Below are positions 1-6,239 of a stretch of DNA of 9,362 nucleotides, piece after piece. Made by a program: the position numbers and the translations under genes. Each line of letters opens with the position of its first letter. The stretch's first letter is position 1. This DNA comes from Syntrophaceae bacterium. Its GTDB lineage: Bacteria > Desulfobacterota > Syntrophorhabdia > Syntrophorhabdales > WCHB1-27. A model generated the notes under the pieces. It ran no database searches. It had not been told where the DNA came from and worked only from the letters and a program-made list of their open reading frames with translations. Location of the stretch: NCBI GenBank assembly GCA_003165115.1, contig PLSJ01000401.1, positions 221 to 9,582 of the forward strand, in the 5' to 3' direction.

Positions 1-251
1 GCACCTGCACCGGCACCGTGGTTCCCACGTCGGCTGGCGCTTGCCTGATCGATACGGTTCTTGGGGCAGGCACCAAGAGCGGCTACTCGTTCAGCAATAC
101 GGGTACTACTACCGGCTATTCCGCGTGGACAAACCCGGTGAGCGTGAACCGCACGGGCGTGCGCTCGTTCTGCTCGGTCGCGGACGCGGTTGTACGATCG
201 AATTCCGCGAGTCTCGCGACCTGCGCTGGGACCGAGTCCCCACTGCAGTAA
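1..251 (+). CDS. pilA: Type IV pilin, C-terminal part (5' end outside window)
   Basis: This is the last 82 residues of a pilin, read in the frame that begins at base 3 and ending at the TAA at 249-251. The N-terminal methylated helix lies outside the window. The visible part aligns without gaps to the C-terminal domain of the complete pilin at 579-1049: by my count 64 of 82 residues are identical. All four cysteines are shared, at positions 2, 14, 57 and 74 of the visible part, which would allow two disulfides. The shared ACLID, WTNPVSVN and TGVRSFCS segments indicate the same globular domain. It would be a major or alternative subunit of a type IV pilus or pseudopilus assembled from the inner membrane. 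Substitutions cluster in the SNTGTTTG stretch (visible residues 31-38), a likely surface loop. It could still be an intact gene upstream or a truncated one; the window cannot show which. Confidence 0.85.
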   Translation, partial: TCTGTVVPTSAGACLIDTVLGAGTKSGYSFSNTGTTTGYSAWTNPVSVNRTGVRSFCSVADAVVRSNSASLATCAGTESPLQ

Positions 252-261
252 GTTTGGATTT

Positions 262-290
262 GGCAAAGTGCCTGGGGGAGGGTACAAGCC
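262..290 (+). other. Conserved 3' UTR hairpin, copy 1
   Basis: GGC (262-264) can pair with GCC (288-290) and GTGCC (268-272) with GGTAC (281-285), around the loop TGGGGGAG (273-280). The second pilin has the same structure at 1061-1087. The central pair is G-U here and A-U there, so the difference keeps the stem paired. It lies between stop codon and terminator and would be part of the pilin mRNA tail. A role in mRNA stability or as a protein-binding site is only inference. Confidence 0.5.
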
Positions 291-293
291 GAA

Positions 294-321
294 AAAAGCA
301 GAGGAGAAATCCTCTGTTTTT
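294..321 (+). terminator. Rho-independent terminator of pilin copy 1
   Basis: A stem formed by 294-305 and 310-321 has a GAAA tetraloop (306-309). The core AGAGGA/TCCTCT is flanked by C-G, one G-U pair and then A-T pairs that run into the T-tract (317-321). The same element follows the second pilin at 1090-1121. It should separate expression of the two pilin genes, so the second needs its own promoter. Confidence 0.85.
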
Positions 322-391
322 CTATTTCTGCCGGGTTCTGAGTTCTCGACCCAAAGGTCGTGCAGCGTGCCTTCCCGGTCTGGATTCCAAC

Positions 392-406
392 TGACACAAA
401 GTGTCA
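392..406. promoter_or_regulatory. Palindrome TGACAC-AAA-GTGTCA, candidate activator site
   Basis: This is a perfect 6-base inverted repeat with a 3-base spacer. It lies about 115 bases upstream of the candidate sigma-54 promoter, the usual distance for an enhancer-binding protein. Each arm contains GTGTC on one strand, which fits the (C/G)TGTC core I recall for PilR sites in Pseudomonas pilA promoters. Assignment to PilR is inference; another dimeric regulator is possible. Confidence 0.45.
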
Positions 407-507
407 CTTCCGATGCCGGGGAATGCCGAACGCAACGAAGGCGGGGATGGGGTTGCGCGTAGCATTGTGTTCCCAAGGGCTTAGGCTGCGCTGGATGGAC
501 CAAGGTC

Positions 508-523
508 CGGCATGAAACGTGCA
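508..523 (+). promoter_or_regulatory. Sigma-54 (RpoN) -24/-12 promoter candidate for pilin copy 2
   Basis: The sequence CGGCATGAAACGTGCA fits the consensus TGGCACGNNNNTTGCW. The invariant GG (509-510) and GC (521-522) are separated by exactly the required 10 bases. The C and A after GG and the G at 514 also match; the mismatches are T to C at 508, C to T at 513 and one T of the -12 element. The start site would fall near 533-534, giving an untranslated leader of about 45 bases before the pilin ATG. RpoN and PilR control pilA in several Gram-negative bacteria, so the location is sensible. Confidence 0.55.
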
Positions 524-578
524 ACAGACTTCATTGGAAATTGATCGGTTGCGTTGGTTTCAGGATCGGGGAGATGCG

Positions 579-1049
579 ATGCGAAGGGCTGAAGGGTTTT
601 CTCTCATTGAACTATTGATTGTGGTCGCCATCATTCTAATCATTGCGGCGCTGGCGGTGCCCAATTATCTGCATTCGCGAATTGCGGCGAATGAGTCGTC
701 CGCGGTGGCGTCGGTTCGCGCCATCAATACAGCTCAGATTGCGTTCAACTCGTCCTTCCCGACGGTTGGCTATGCCTCCGCCCTGAGTAACCTGGCGGGC
801 ACCTGCACCGGTTCCACAATTCCGACGTCGGCGAGCGCTTGCTTGATCGATTCGGTGCTGGGGGCAGGCATCAAGAACGGCTATTCGTTCACTGTGACTG
901 GCAGTTTCAGCGGCTATTCCTCATGGACAAACCCGGTGAGTGTGAATCTGACGGGTGTGCGCTCGTTCTGCTCGACTGCGGATGCAATTGTGCGCTCCAA
1001 CTCCGCCAGTCTCAGCACCTGCGCTGGAACCGAGGGCCCGCTACAGTAA
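579..1049 (+). CDS. pilA: Type IV major pilin (prepilin), complete
   Basis: This prepilin of 156 residues would build a type IV pilus for attachment, twitching or DNA uptake. The leader is very short (MRRAEG) and is followed by the type IV pilin N-terminus FSLIELLIVVAIILIIAAL. Prepilin peptidase should cut after Gly6, leaving Phe1 with Glu5 of the mature helix, both as expected. The hydrophobic helix runs to about residue 27, then a soluble domain carries cysteines at 76, 88, 131 and 148. I chose ATG 579 because GGGGAG (568-573) sits five bases upstream and the short class III leader follows directly. A longer in-frame start at ATG 519 would add 20 residues and lies inside the candidate promoter. 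The gene has its own promoter candidate and terminator and is a tandem paralogue of the upstream pilin. Family assignment is secure; whether it is the major or a minor pilin is not. Confidence 0.92.
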   Translation: MRRAEGFSLIELLIVVAIILIIAALAVPNYLHSRIAANESSAVASVRAINTAQIAFNSSFPTVGYASALSNLAGTCTGSTIPTSASACLIDSVLGAGIKNGYSFTVTGSFSGYSSWTNPVSVNLTGVRSFCSTADAIVRSNSASLSTCAGTEGPLQ

Positions 1050-1060
1050 GTTTGGATTTT

Positions 1061-1087
1061 GGCAGTACCTGGGGGAGGGTACCAGCC
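1061..1087 (+). other. Conserved 3' UTR hairpin, copy 2
   Basis: GGC (1061-1063) pairs with GCC (1085-1087), and GTACC (1065-1069) pairs with GGTAC (1078-1082), around the loop TGGGGGAG (1070-1077). The loop is identical to copy 1 and the stem remains paired despite a base change. It lies directly upstream of the terminator. Confidence 0.5.
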
Positions 1088-1089
1088 GG

Positions 1090-1121
1090 AAAGAAGCAGA
1101 GGAGAAATCCTCTGCTTTTTT
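1090..1121 (+). terminator. Rho-independent terminator of pilin copy 2
   Basis: AAGCAGAGGA (1094-1103) pairs perfectly with TCCTCTGCTT (1108-1117) over a GAAA loop (1104-1107). The stem extends through A-T and one G-T pair to 1090/1121, and the T-run is 1116-1121. It should end the pilin transcript and insulate it from the ABC gene that follows. Confidence 0.92.
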
Positions 1122-1226
1122 GTTGTCGTGCGTCCCTGAAAAAATGACTGCTCCTTCCCGTGCGCAACTGTGTACCTTCGTAACCGCCCGCGCAAGTGGG
1201 TGTCGGCAGGACGCGCACGCATTGCT

Positions 1227-1232
1227 TATAAT
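1227..1232 (+). promoter_or_regulatory. Possible -10 box (TATAAT) ahead of the ABC transporter gene
   Basis: A perfect TATAAT stands 61 bases before the ATG at 1293, in the gap after the pilin terminator. No good -35 hexamer is present at 16-18 bases, although a TG occurs just upstream (1223-1224). If used, transcription would begin near 1239. The rest of the 1050-1292 gap shows nothing else I can name. Confidence 0.35.
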
Positions 1233-1292
1233 TCTCTTCATCGGATTCCACAGCAAATTCCACGCAAGGGGCTTGGCGTTGCGCGCATAGCC

Positions 1293-2081
1293 ATGGCTGC
1301 GATAGAAATTCTCGACCTCGAAAAGAGCTATCTCGTCGGATTCTGGCGCAAGCGGCCGAAACTGGCGCTGCGTCCGCTCCGCCTGACCATCGAAGAGGGC
1401 GAGGTCTTCGGCTTCCTCGGTCCCAACGGAGCCGGCAAGACGACCGTTTTCAACCTCATCCCGCGCTTGTACAGCCTCGACGCGGGGCGGGTCTTCCTCG
1501 ACGGGAAAGAGCTAACAGGCCTGCCCCAGCATGCGATCACCCGGGCGGGCATCGCGCGCACCTTCCAGAACATCCGGCTATTCCGGGGCCTGAATGTGCT
1601 CGAAAACGTGATGACCGCCGCCGACCCCTACTCCGATTATAATCTGCTCGACGTCTGCTTCTTCACCCCGCGTAAGCGCCGCCGCGAGCGCGCCGTGAGG
1701 GAGCTGAGCAGGAGCTATCTCAGGATAGTCGGGCTCGAAGGGTACGAGAAAGAGAGACCGGAAAGCCTGCCTTACGGCATGCAGCGCAAGCTGGAGCTGG
1801 CAAGGGCGCTGGCGACAAACCCGAAGGTGCTGCTCCTGGACGAGCCGGCGGCGGGGCTCAACCCGAGCGAAGTGCGTCTGTTCATCGACCTGGTCCGGAC
1901 CATCCACGGCCAATTTCAGTTTTCGATCATCATCATCGAGCATCGTCTCGAAGTGGTGATGGAGCTGTCGTCAAGAATATTTGTGCTCAACTTCGGGAAA
2001 TTGCTGGCCACTGGGAGTCCGGCCGAGATCGTCTGTCACAAGGCGGTCACCGAGGCATACCTTGGCGAAGAGGAGACTTAA
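1293..2081 (+). CDS. livG: ABC transporter ATPase, LivG-type with an ABC-2-like N-terminus
   Basis: This 262-residue cytoplasmic nucleotide-binding subunit has Walker A GPNGAGKT (43-50), Q-loop Q92 in ARTFQNIRLF, signature LPYGMQRK (159-166), Walker B VLLLDEP (179-185), and the H-loop His217. From Walker A onward it matches LivG of branched-chain amino-acid-type importers: the GIARTFQNIRLF, SLPYGMQRKLELARAL and LDEPAAGLNPSE motifs and the C-terminal EAYLGEE are all typical. The N-terminus is not: LEKSYLVGFWRKRPKLAL replaces the usual FGGLxAV segment of LivG and resembles ABC-2 exporter ATPases. The gene may be a hybrid or an assembly join. ATG 1293 is the first sensible start; the nearest AAGGGG (1266-1271) is too far upstream, so no good Shine-Dalgarno is present. 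livF follows immediately, but livK, livH and livM are absent upstream. Confidence 0.8.
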   Translation: MAAIEILDLEKSYLVGFWRKRPKLALRPLRLTIEEGEVFGFLGPNGAGKTTVFNLIPRLYSLDAGRVFLDGKELTGLPQHAITRAGIARTFQNIRLFRGLNVLENVMTAADPYSDYNLLDVCFFTPRKRRRERAVRELSRSYLRIVGLEGYEKERPESLPYGMQRKLELARALATNPKVLLLDEPAAGLNPSEVRLFIDLVRTIHGQFQFSIIIIEHRLEVVMELSSRIFVLNFGKLLATGSPAEIVCHKAVTEAYLGEEET

Positions 2082-2789
2082 TTGCTCAGCATAGAGAACC
2101 TGCGCGTCGCCTACGGGCCGGTTCAGGCCCTGGCCGGGATCAGCCTGGAGGTGCCCGGTGGACAGATCGTCAGCATCATTGGTTCCAATGGGGCCGGGAA
2201 GACCACCCTGCTCAACACCATCTGCGGCCTGGTCCGCCAGAAGAGCGGGACGATAAAATTCGAGGGTCGGGAGCTGAGCCGCCTCACCCACCAGGTGGTG
2301 AAGCTGGGCATCGTGCAGGTCCCCGAAGGGCGCAAAGTCTTTGCGGGCCTGAGCGTCAGGGAAAACCTGATGGCGGGAGGGTATACGCTTACGGACGGGT
2401 TGCGCCTACGGGAGAATATCGAAAAGATGTTCGACCTCTACCCTATCCTGCGGGAACGGCAGAACCAGCAGGCGGGTACCCTGAGCGGCGGCGAACAGCA
2501 GATGCTCGCCATCTGCCGGGGGCTGATGGCTGAGCCGAAGCTGATCCTTCTCGACGAGCCTTCCCTGGGGCTGGGCCCCATCATCGTCAACGGCGTGTTC
2601 CAGTTGGTCAGGCGGATCAGGGAGCAGGGCATAACGGTAATGCTGGTGGAGCAGAATGCGAGGAAGGCCCTGGCCCTTTGCGATTATGCCTATGTGCTGG
2701 AAAACGGCAGGATCGCGACGCAGGGGCCCGGCAGACAGCTTCTTTGCGATGGGGCCATAAAAACGGCCTACCTGGGTGAGTGTGAATAG
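2082..2789 (+). CDS. livF: Branched-chain amino acid-type ABC transporter ATPase LivF
   Basis: This is the second ATPase (235 residues, the usual LivF length) of an importer of the branched-chain amino acid/urea/aromatic acid class. It has Walker A GSNGAGKTT (34-42), signature LSGGEQQ (134-140), Walker B LILLDEP (154-160) and the LivF hallmark LVEQNA (188-193), where a Gln stands at the H-loop position. The start is TTG 2082, directly after the livG stop codon and six bases after GAGGAG (2070-2075), so the two genes are probably translationally coupled. The LivF fold with PEGRKVFAGLSVRENL (81-96) is fully typical. The membrane subunits and binding protein that would reveal the substrate are not in the window; the neighbouring catabolic genes suggest an organic acid or sugar acid as well as an amino acid. 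Confidence 0.92.
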   Translation: MLSIENLRVAYGPVQALAGISLEVPGGQIVSIIGSNGAGKTTLLNTICGLVRQKSGTIKFEGRELSRLTHQVVKLGIVQVPEGRKVFAGLSVRENLMAGGYTLTDGLRLRENIEKMFDLYPILRERQNQQAGTLSGGEQQMLAICRGLMAEPKLILLDEPSLGLGPIIVNGVFQLVRRIREQGITVMLVEQNARKALALCDYAYVLENGRIATQGPGRQLLCDGAIKTAYLGECE

Positions 2790-2794
2790 ATGCC

Positions 2795-3178
2795 ATGCCC
2801 GTTTTTCGCCTGTTCGATGTGCCGGGGACGCTCTTTCCGGCCGGCCGCCTCACGCGGGTGCTTGCCGGCCCCGGAGCGCCCGCCGAGCCGGACCATTTTG
2901 TGATGGGACACGTGACCATCTATCCGAATGGTGAGGTGCCGGGTCACGCCCACGGCCAGGAAGAGGTCTACTTTATTATCAGCGGACAGGGCGTGATCGG
3001 GCTCGACGGGGAAGAGACCCCGGTCGCATCCGGCAGTTACGTGGCCGTACCACCCATGCAGAAGCATGCCTTGAGGAACACGGGGAAAGAGGATTTGGTC
3101 ATGCTTTTCTGCTATGCGCCGAAAGGCATCGTCGACCATTGGCGGGAGGAGCTGGAAACCGGAGGGGGAGAGCGGTGA
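2795..3178 (+). CDS. Small single-domain cupin protein
   Basis: This 127-residue protein is a single double-stranded beta-helix. Cupin motif 1 is seen as GHAHGQEEVYFIISGQG, with metal ligands His51, His53 and Glu57. Motif 2 is GSYVAVPPMQKHALRN, with His91. All four classic metal-binding residues are present, so a mononuclear metal site (Fe, Mn, Ni or Zn) is likely. Such cupins act as isomerases, epimerases, dioxygenases or sugar-binding proteins, and the sequence does not say which. ATG 2795 is the only reasonable start; a weak GGGTGAG lies 14 bases upstream. It begins five bases after the livF stop and its last four bases overlap the flavoprotein gene. In this operon it may isomerise or bind a pathway intermediate, which is inference. 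Confidence 0.85.
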   Translation: MPVFRLFDVPGTLFPAGRLTRVLAGPGAPAEPDHFVMGHVTIYPNGEVPGHAHGQEEVYFIISGQGVIGLDGEETPVASGSYVAVPPMQKHALRNTGKEDLVMLFCYAPKGIVDHWREELETGGGER

Positions 3179-5016
3179 GGGTCGTGGCGTGCGACGTGCT
3201 GGTCATCGGTGGAGGGTGCGCGGCCCTGCGCGCCGCCATCGCGGCGAAGGAGGCCGAACCGGGCCTGCGGGTGGCCCTGGTCACGAAAGGGAGGCTGGGA
3301 GTGAGCGGCGTGACGGCGAATGCGCATTCCGACCGGATGGCCTTTCACGCGGTGCTCGACCACACGGCGCCCGGTGGCGATAACGCATGGGTTTATCATG
3401 CGGATGACATCTACCGCATCGGCGGCAGGGTCTCCGACCGCACGCTTGCCGACGTGCTCGCCAGGGGCGGCAAGGAGGCATTCGACTATCTCGACGGCCT
3501 GGGCGTGCCGTTTGTCAGGAAGAACGGCCTGGCCGATCAGTTCGTCACGGACGGATCTGAATTCGCGAGGGCCTGCTACACCGGTCCCAGGACCGCGCTC
3601 GACATCGAAGAAGCGCTCTTGCGGAAATTCCGGACCCTGGCCATCGACGTATTCGAGTTTACCGCGGTGCATAAACTGCTCGTCGGAAAAGGGGCGATCA
3701 CCGGCGCCCTGGCTTTGGATACAAGGGAAAAGGCCGTCGATGAGGCCGTGGCGGCGTTCGCCGTGCCGGCCGTCATTCTTGCCACGGGCGGCGCGGGACT
3801 CATCTACGGGCACCATGTCTTCCCCGCGGGGATGACCGGAGACGGCTACAGTATGGCTTACGCGGCAGGGGCCGGCCTCGTGAACATGGAGTTTATCCAG
3901 ATCGGCATTGCCTCGACGCGGACGCGGTTCAACTGCTCCGGCAGCATGATGCGCGCCATCCCCCGGCTCGTCAACGACAAGGGCGAGGAAATCCTCGGCA
4001 AATATTTTGCGGGCCTTGGAAATCAGGCGGCTGCGGCGAGCTTCAACACCCTGTTCAGGAAGGGCGCCACGTGGCCGGTCAGCTACGAGCACGACACGCA
4101 CATTATCGACGTCGCCGTGTACAGGGAGCGCATGGGCGGTCGCAAGGTATACCTCGACTACAGCCGGAACCCCGCGGGCTTCTCCTTCGACCTGCTCGAC
4201 CCGGATGCCCGCGCGCGCTACCTGTCCGAGGTTCGCGCATCCGTTGGCGAGGAGGAGCGGCGAGCTTCCCCGCTCTTTCGACTGATGGAGATCAACCCCG
4301 CATCGGTCGCGTGGTTCAGGGCGCGGTCCATCGACCTCGCGAAAGGCGATCTCATCGAGGTGGCGGAATGCGCCCAGCATTTCCAGGGCGGGGTGAAGAT
4401 CGACGAACAGGCACGGACTACCGTGGCCGGCCTGTGGGCAGCGGGGGAGGCGGCCGGCGGCCAGCACGGGGCCAACAGGCCGGGGGGCAACGCCTTGCTC
4501 GACTGCCAGGTGTTCGGGCGGATAGCAGGCGTCAACGCAGCCAGGGCCGCAGCTTCCGCACGGGCCGGCGACCACGCTTTGCTCACCGGGGAAATAAAAC
4601 GTTTCTACATCTATCTCGCCGGATTTGCATCGGGTGAGATGAGCGCCTCCAACCTTCGCCGGGCCTTGCGGCGGGTCATGGAGCAAAGGGCGAGCGTCAT
4701 CCGCACCGGCGACGGCCTCGCATCCGGTTTGGCCCGGATCAGGGAGCTTAAGGGTTTGAGGGCTTCCGTTGACGGTCGAGGCCTTTCTTTCCTCCTCGAA
4801 ACCAAGGGCATGCTGCTGGTGGCAGAGATGGTGCTTACTGCCGCTCTGATGCGCGACGAGAGCAGGGGGCCGCACCTGCGGTTTCATCACGAAGAGGACA
4901 ACGTGCCCATAGCCCGTGACGATGACCGCTGGTGTAAGTATATTGTCATAAGGCGGGACGCCTCCGGGATGAGCTCTGACGTCCGTGACCCGAAAGGCGC
5001 GGCGGCGCTCGCATAA
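3175..5016 (+). CDS. FAD-dependent oxidoreductase of the fumarate reductase/succinate dehydrogenase flavoprotein family
   Basis: This 613-residue protein has the order of the SdhA/FrdA/NadB/AprA family. The N-terminal FAD-binding motif is VIGGGCAALRAAI (10-22), followed by ATGGAG (203-208), TGDGYSMAYAAGAG (221-234), HFQGG (402-406), the FAD-binding GEAAGGQHGANRPGGNAL (424-441), and a C-terminal helical domain with ESRGPHLR (562-569). It probably oxidises or reduces a carbon-carbon bond next to a carboxylate with covalent or tight FAD. The usual substrate-site QFHPT after TGDG is replaced by QIGIAS, and the RGEGG motif is missing, so it is unlikely to be a true fumarate reductase or succinate dehydrogenase. 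The start is GTG 3175, overlapping the cupin stop as GTGA, with GGAGGGGGAG (3161-3170) just upstream; an ATG at 3139 would add 12 residues inside the cupin gene. No iron-sulfur or membrane-anchor partner lies next to it. Confidence 0.85.
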   Translation: MRVVACDVLVIGGGCAALRAAIAAKEAEPGLRVALVTKGRLGVSGVTANAHSDRMAFHAVLDHTAPGGDNAWVYHADDIYRIGGRVSDRTLADVLARGGKEAFDYLDGLGVPFVRKNGLADQFVTDGSEFARACYTGPRTALDIEEALLRKFRTLAIDVFEFTAVHKLLVGKGAITGALALDTREKAVDEAVAAFAVPAVILATGGAGLIYGHHVFPAGMTGDGYSMAYAAGAGLVNMEFIQIGIASTRTRFNCSGSMMRAIPRLVNDKGEEILGKYFAGLGNQAAAASFNTLFRKGATWPVSYEHDTHIIDVAVYRERMGGRKVYLDYSRNPAGFSFDLLDPDARARYLSEVRASVGEEERRASPLFRLMEINPASVAWFRARSIDLAKGDLIEVAECAQHFQGGVKIDEQARTTVAGLWAAGEAAGGQHGANRPGGNALLDCQVFGRIAGVNAARAAASARAGDHALLTGEIKRFYIYLAGFASGEMSASNLRRALRRVMEQRASVIRTGDGLASGLARIRELKGLRASVDGRGLSFLLETKGMLLVAEMVLTAALMRDESRGPHLRFHHEEDNVPIARDDDRWCKYIVIRRDASGMSSDVRDPKGAAALA

Positions 5017-5027
5017 GGGAGAAAGGA

Positions 5028-6239
5028 TTGGCAAAGGCGAGAGTCCATATAGGGCGCATAAGCGACGCGACGGACAGAGAGTCGGTGATCGATAAGGTCA
5101 TCGAGACCCTCGATGGCCTGGCGCCTGCGGCGCAGGTGATAAAGAGCGGCTCGAAGGTGGTCATCAAACCGAACCTGACCGCCGATACGAGACTATGGCA
5201 GGAAGGCATCGTCACCAGTCCCCACACCGTGGAAGGCGTCATCCGGTATGTGCAGCAGGCAGGACCCTCCGAAATCATCATCGCCGAAGCAACGGCCTGC
5301 GGCCTCGACAACAAGAAGGCGTTCAGGGAAAACGGGTTTGAAGAAGTCGCGTCCCGCACGGGATCAGTCATCGTCGATCTCTACGACGAGGAGTTCGTCT
5401 CCGTTCCCGTGAGGAACGGCATGGCTGCCAAAGAGATCAAAGTGGCCAGGAGGGTGATGGAAGCCGATTTTCTCATCAATGTGCCGACAATGAAAACCCA
5501 TGTCGCGACGGGGGTGAGCCTGTGCCTGAAAAACCTGAAGGGCGTCCTGCCGGAAAACGAGAAGCGGCGTTCCCATTTCCTCGGGGTGAACAAGTTCGTC
5601 ACCGACCTCAACTCGATCGTCAAACCGGACCTGTGCGTCATCGACGCGACCGTCGCGATGGAAGGGGACGGGCCGATGCAGGGCACGCCGGTGCACCTTG
5701 GCGTGCTGCTCGCGGGGACCGACCCGGTGGCCACGGATATCATCGCGACGCGGGTCATGGGGCTCGACCCGTGGCAATTCAAGTGCTTCAACTATGCGCG
5801 GCAGCAGGGGCTTGGCGTCTGGAATGAAGCGGACATCGCCCTTACCGGCGTGCCCCTCGACGAGGTCAGGAGGGAATTCCACCCCGCCTCCGGCCCCTTT
5901 CCCGATGTCCACGGCATCACCCTCGTCGACGGCGGCGCGTGTCCCGGATGCCTCGACGGCGTGCGGACCGCGATAGGCCGGGTAAAGGCGGCCGGCCTCC
6001 TGGATAACCTGCCGCCCCTTACCATCGTCGTCGGGGAAAAAGGCGTCGTGACAGGGGAGAATGACGTGGTCGTCGGACGGTGCCTCAAACGGCACAGGGG
6101 GAAGAAGCATTATGTCCCCGGATGTCCGGCGCAGGTTTTCGTCATCTCCGACGAGCTGCGTGAAATGGCGGGGCAGTACCGTTTGTTCGGACCAAAGGCG
6201 CAGTATCTGCTCCACGAGGGAGAAGACCGTGAAAACTAG
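5028..6239 (+). CDS. DUF362 family protein with C-terminal cysteines
   Basis: This 403-residue soluble protein carries the DUF362 landmarks: VVIKPNL (44-50), NVPTMKTH (151-158), LKNLKG (167-172), MEGDGPMQGTP (211-221), and DPVATD (232-237). After the domain come CPGC (305-308), Cys352 in GRCLKRHRG, and Cys366 in VPGCPAQ. These four cysteines could bind a metal or iron-sulfur cluster, although the classic ferredoxin CxxCxxC spacing is not present. The biochemical role of DUF362 proteins is poorly defined; some members carry a 4Fe-4S ferredoxin domain. TTG 5028 is chosen because GGGAGAAAGG (5018-5027) precedes it and MAKARVHI is a natural start. It sits 11 bases after the flavoprotein gene, so it may pass electrons to or from that enzyme. 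Its stop overlaps the start of the dehydrogenase gene. Confidence 0.82.
   Translation: MAKARVHIGRISDATDRESVIDKVIETLDGLAPAAQVIKSGSKVVIKPNLTADTRLWQEGIVTSPHTVEGVIRYVQQAGPSEIIIAEATACGLDNKKAFRENGFEEVASRTGSVIVDLYDEEFVSVPVRNGMAAKEIKVARRVMEADFLINVPTMKTHVATGVSLCLKNLKGVLPENEKRRSHFLGVNKFVTDLNSIVKPDLCVIDATVAMEGDGPMQGTPVHLGVLLAGTDPVATDIIATRVMGLDPWQFKCFNYARQQGLGVWNEADIALTGVPLDEVRREFHPASGPFPDVHGITLVDGGACPGCLDGVRTAIGRVKAAGLLDNLPPLTIVVGEKGVVTGENDVVVGRCLKRHRGKKHYVPGCPAQVFVISDELREMAGQYRLFGPKAQYLLHEGEDREN

Larger units (their letters stand above)
1..321 (+). repeat. Tandem duplication, copy 1 (pilin 3' half plus 3' UTR plus terminator)
   Basis: Bases 1 to about 321 match about 799-1121, with a constant offset of 798 through the coding part (GCACCTGCACCGG at 1 and at 799; both stop codons TAA, at 249 and 1047). 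The similarity continues past the stop codon through a hairpin and the terminator with only small indels. It ends where the terminator ends, because the following sequences (from 322 and from 1122) are unrelated. The duplicated unit therefore was probably gene plus terminator. Confidence 0.85.
252..578. other. Intergenic region between the two pilin genes
   Basis: This 327-base gap holds, in order, a conserved hairpin (262-290), a terminator (294-321), a perfect 6-3-6 palindrome (392-406), a smaller GGACC-AA-GGTCC palindrome (497-508) that abuts the promoter, a sigma-54-type promoter candidate (508-523), and a Shine-Dalgarno GGGGAG (568-573). I see no convincing gene. Short open frames across it lack pilin-like or other recognisable sequence. 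Confidence 0.7.
799..1121 (+). repeat. Tandem duplication, copy 2
   Basis: This is the counterpart of bases 1-321. It covers the pilin C-terminal domain, stop codon, 3' UTR hairpin and terminator. The full repeat unit presumably also includes the 5' half of the gene (about 324-798), whose partner lies outside the window. Confidence 0.85.

Noticed and set aside
322..500. CRISPR, tRNA or insertion-sequence remnants in the pilin intergenic region
   Set aside because: I found no regular repeats, cloverleaf or terminal inverted repeats; only short palindromes of likely regulatory nature.
519..578. N-terminal extension of the pilin from ATG 519
   Set aside because: It would put 20 extra residues before the short MRRAEG leader and would start inside the candidate sigma-54 promoter. 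ATG 579 has a well-placed Shine-Dalgarno.
1170..1292. N-terminal extension of the ABC ATPase from ATG 1170
   Set aside because: The 41 extra residues show no ABC homology and the candidate TATAAT box lies within them.
3112..5034. A 640-residue open frame on the minus strand
   Set aside because: It lies antisense to the flavoprotein gene. Its translation has no recognisable domain, and long antisense frames are common where G+C at third positions is high.
6061..6228. Upstream start for the alcohol dehydrogenase at 6061
   Set aside because: The added residues read out of frame through the end of the DUF362 gene and have no dehydrogenase similarity.
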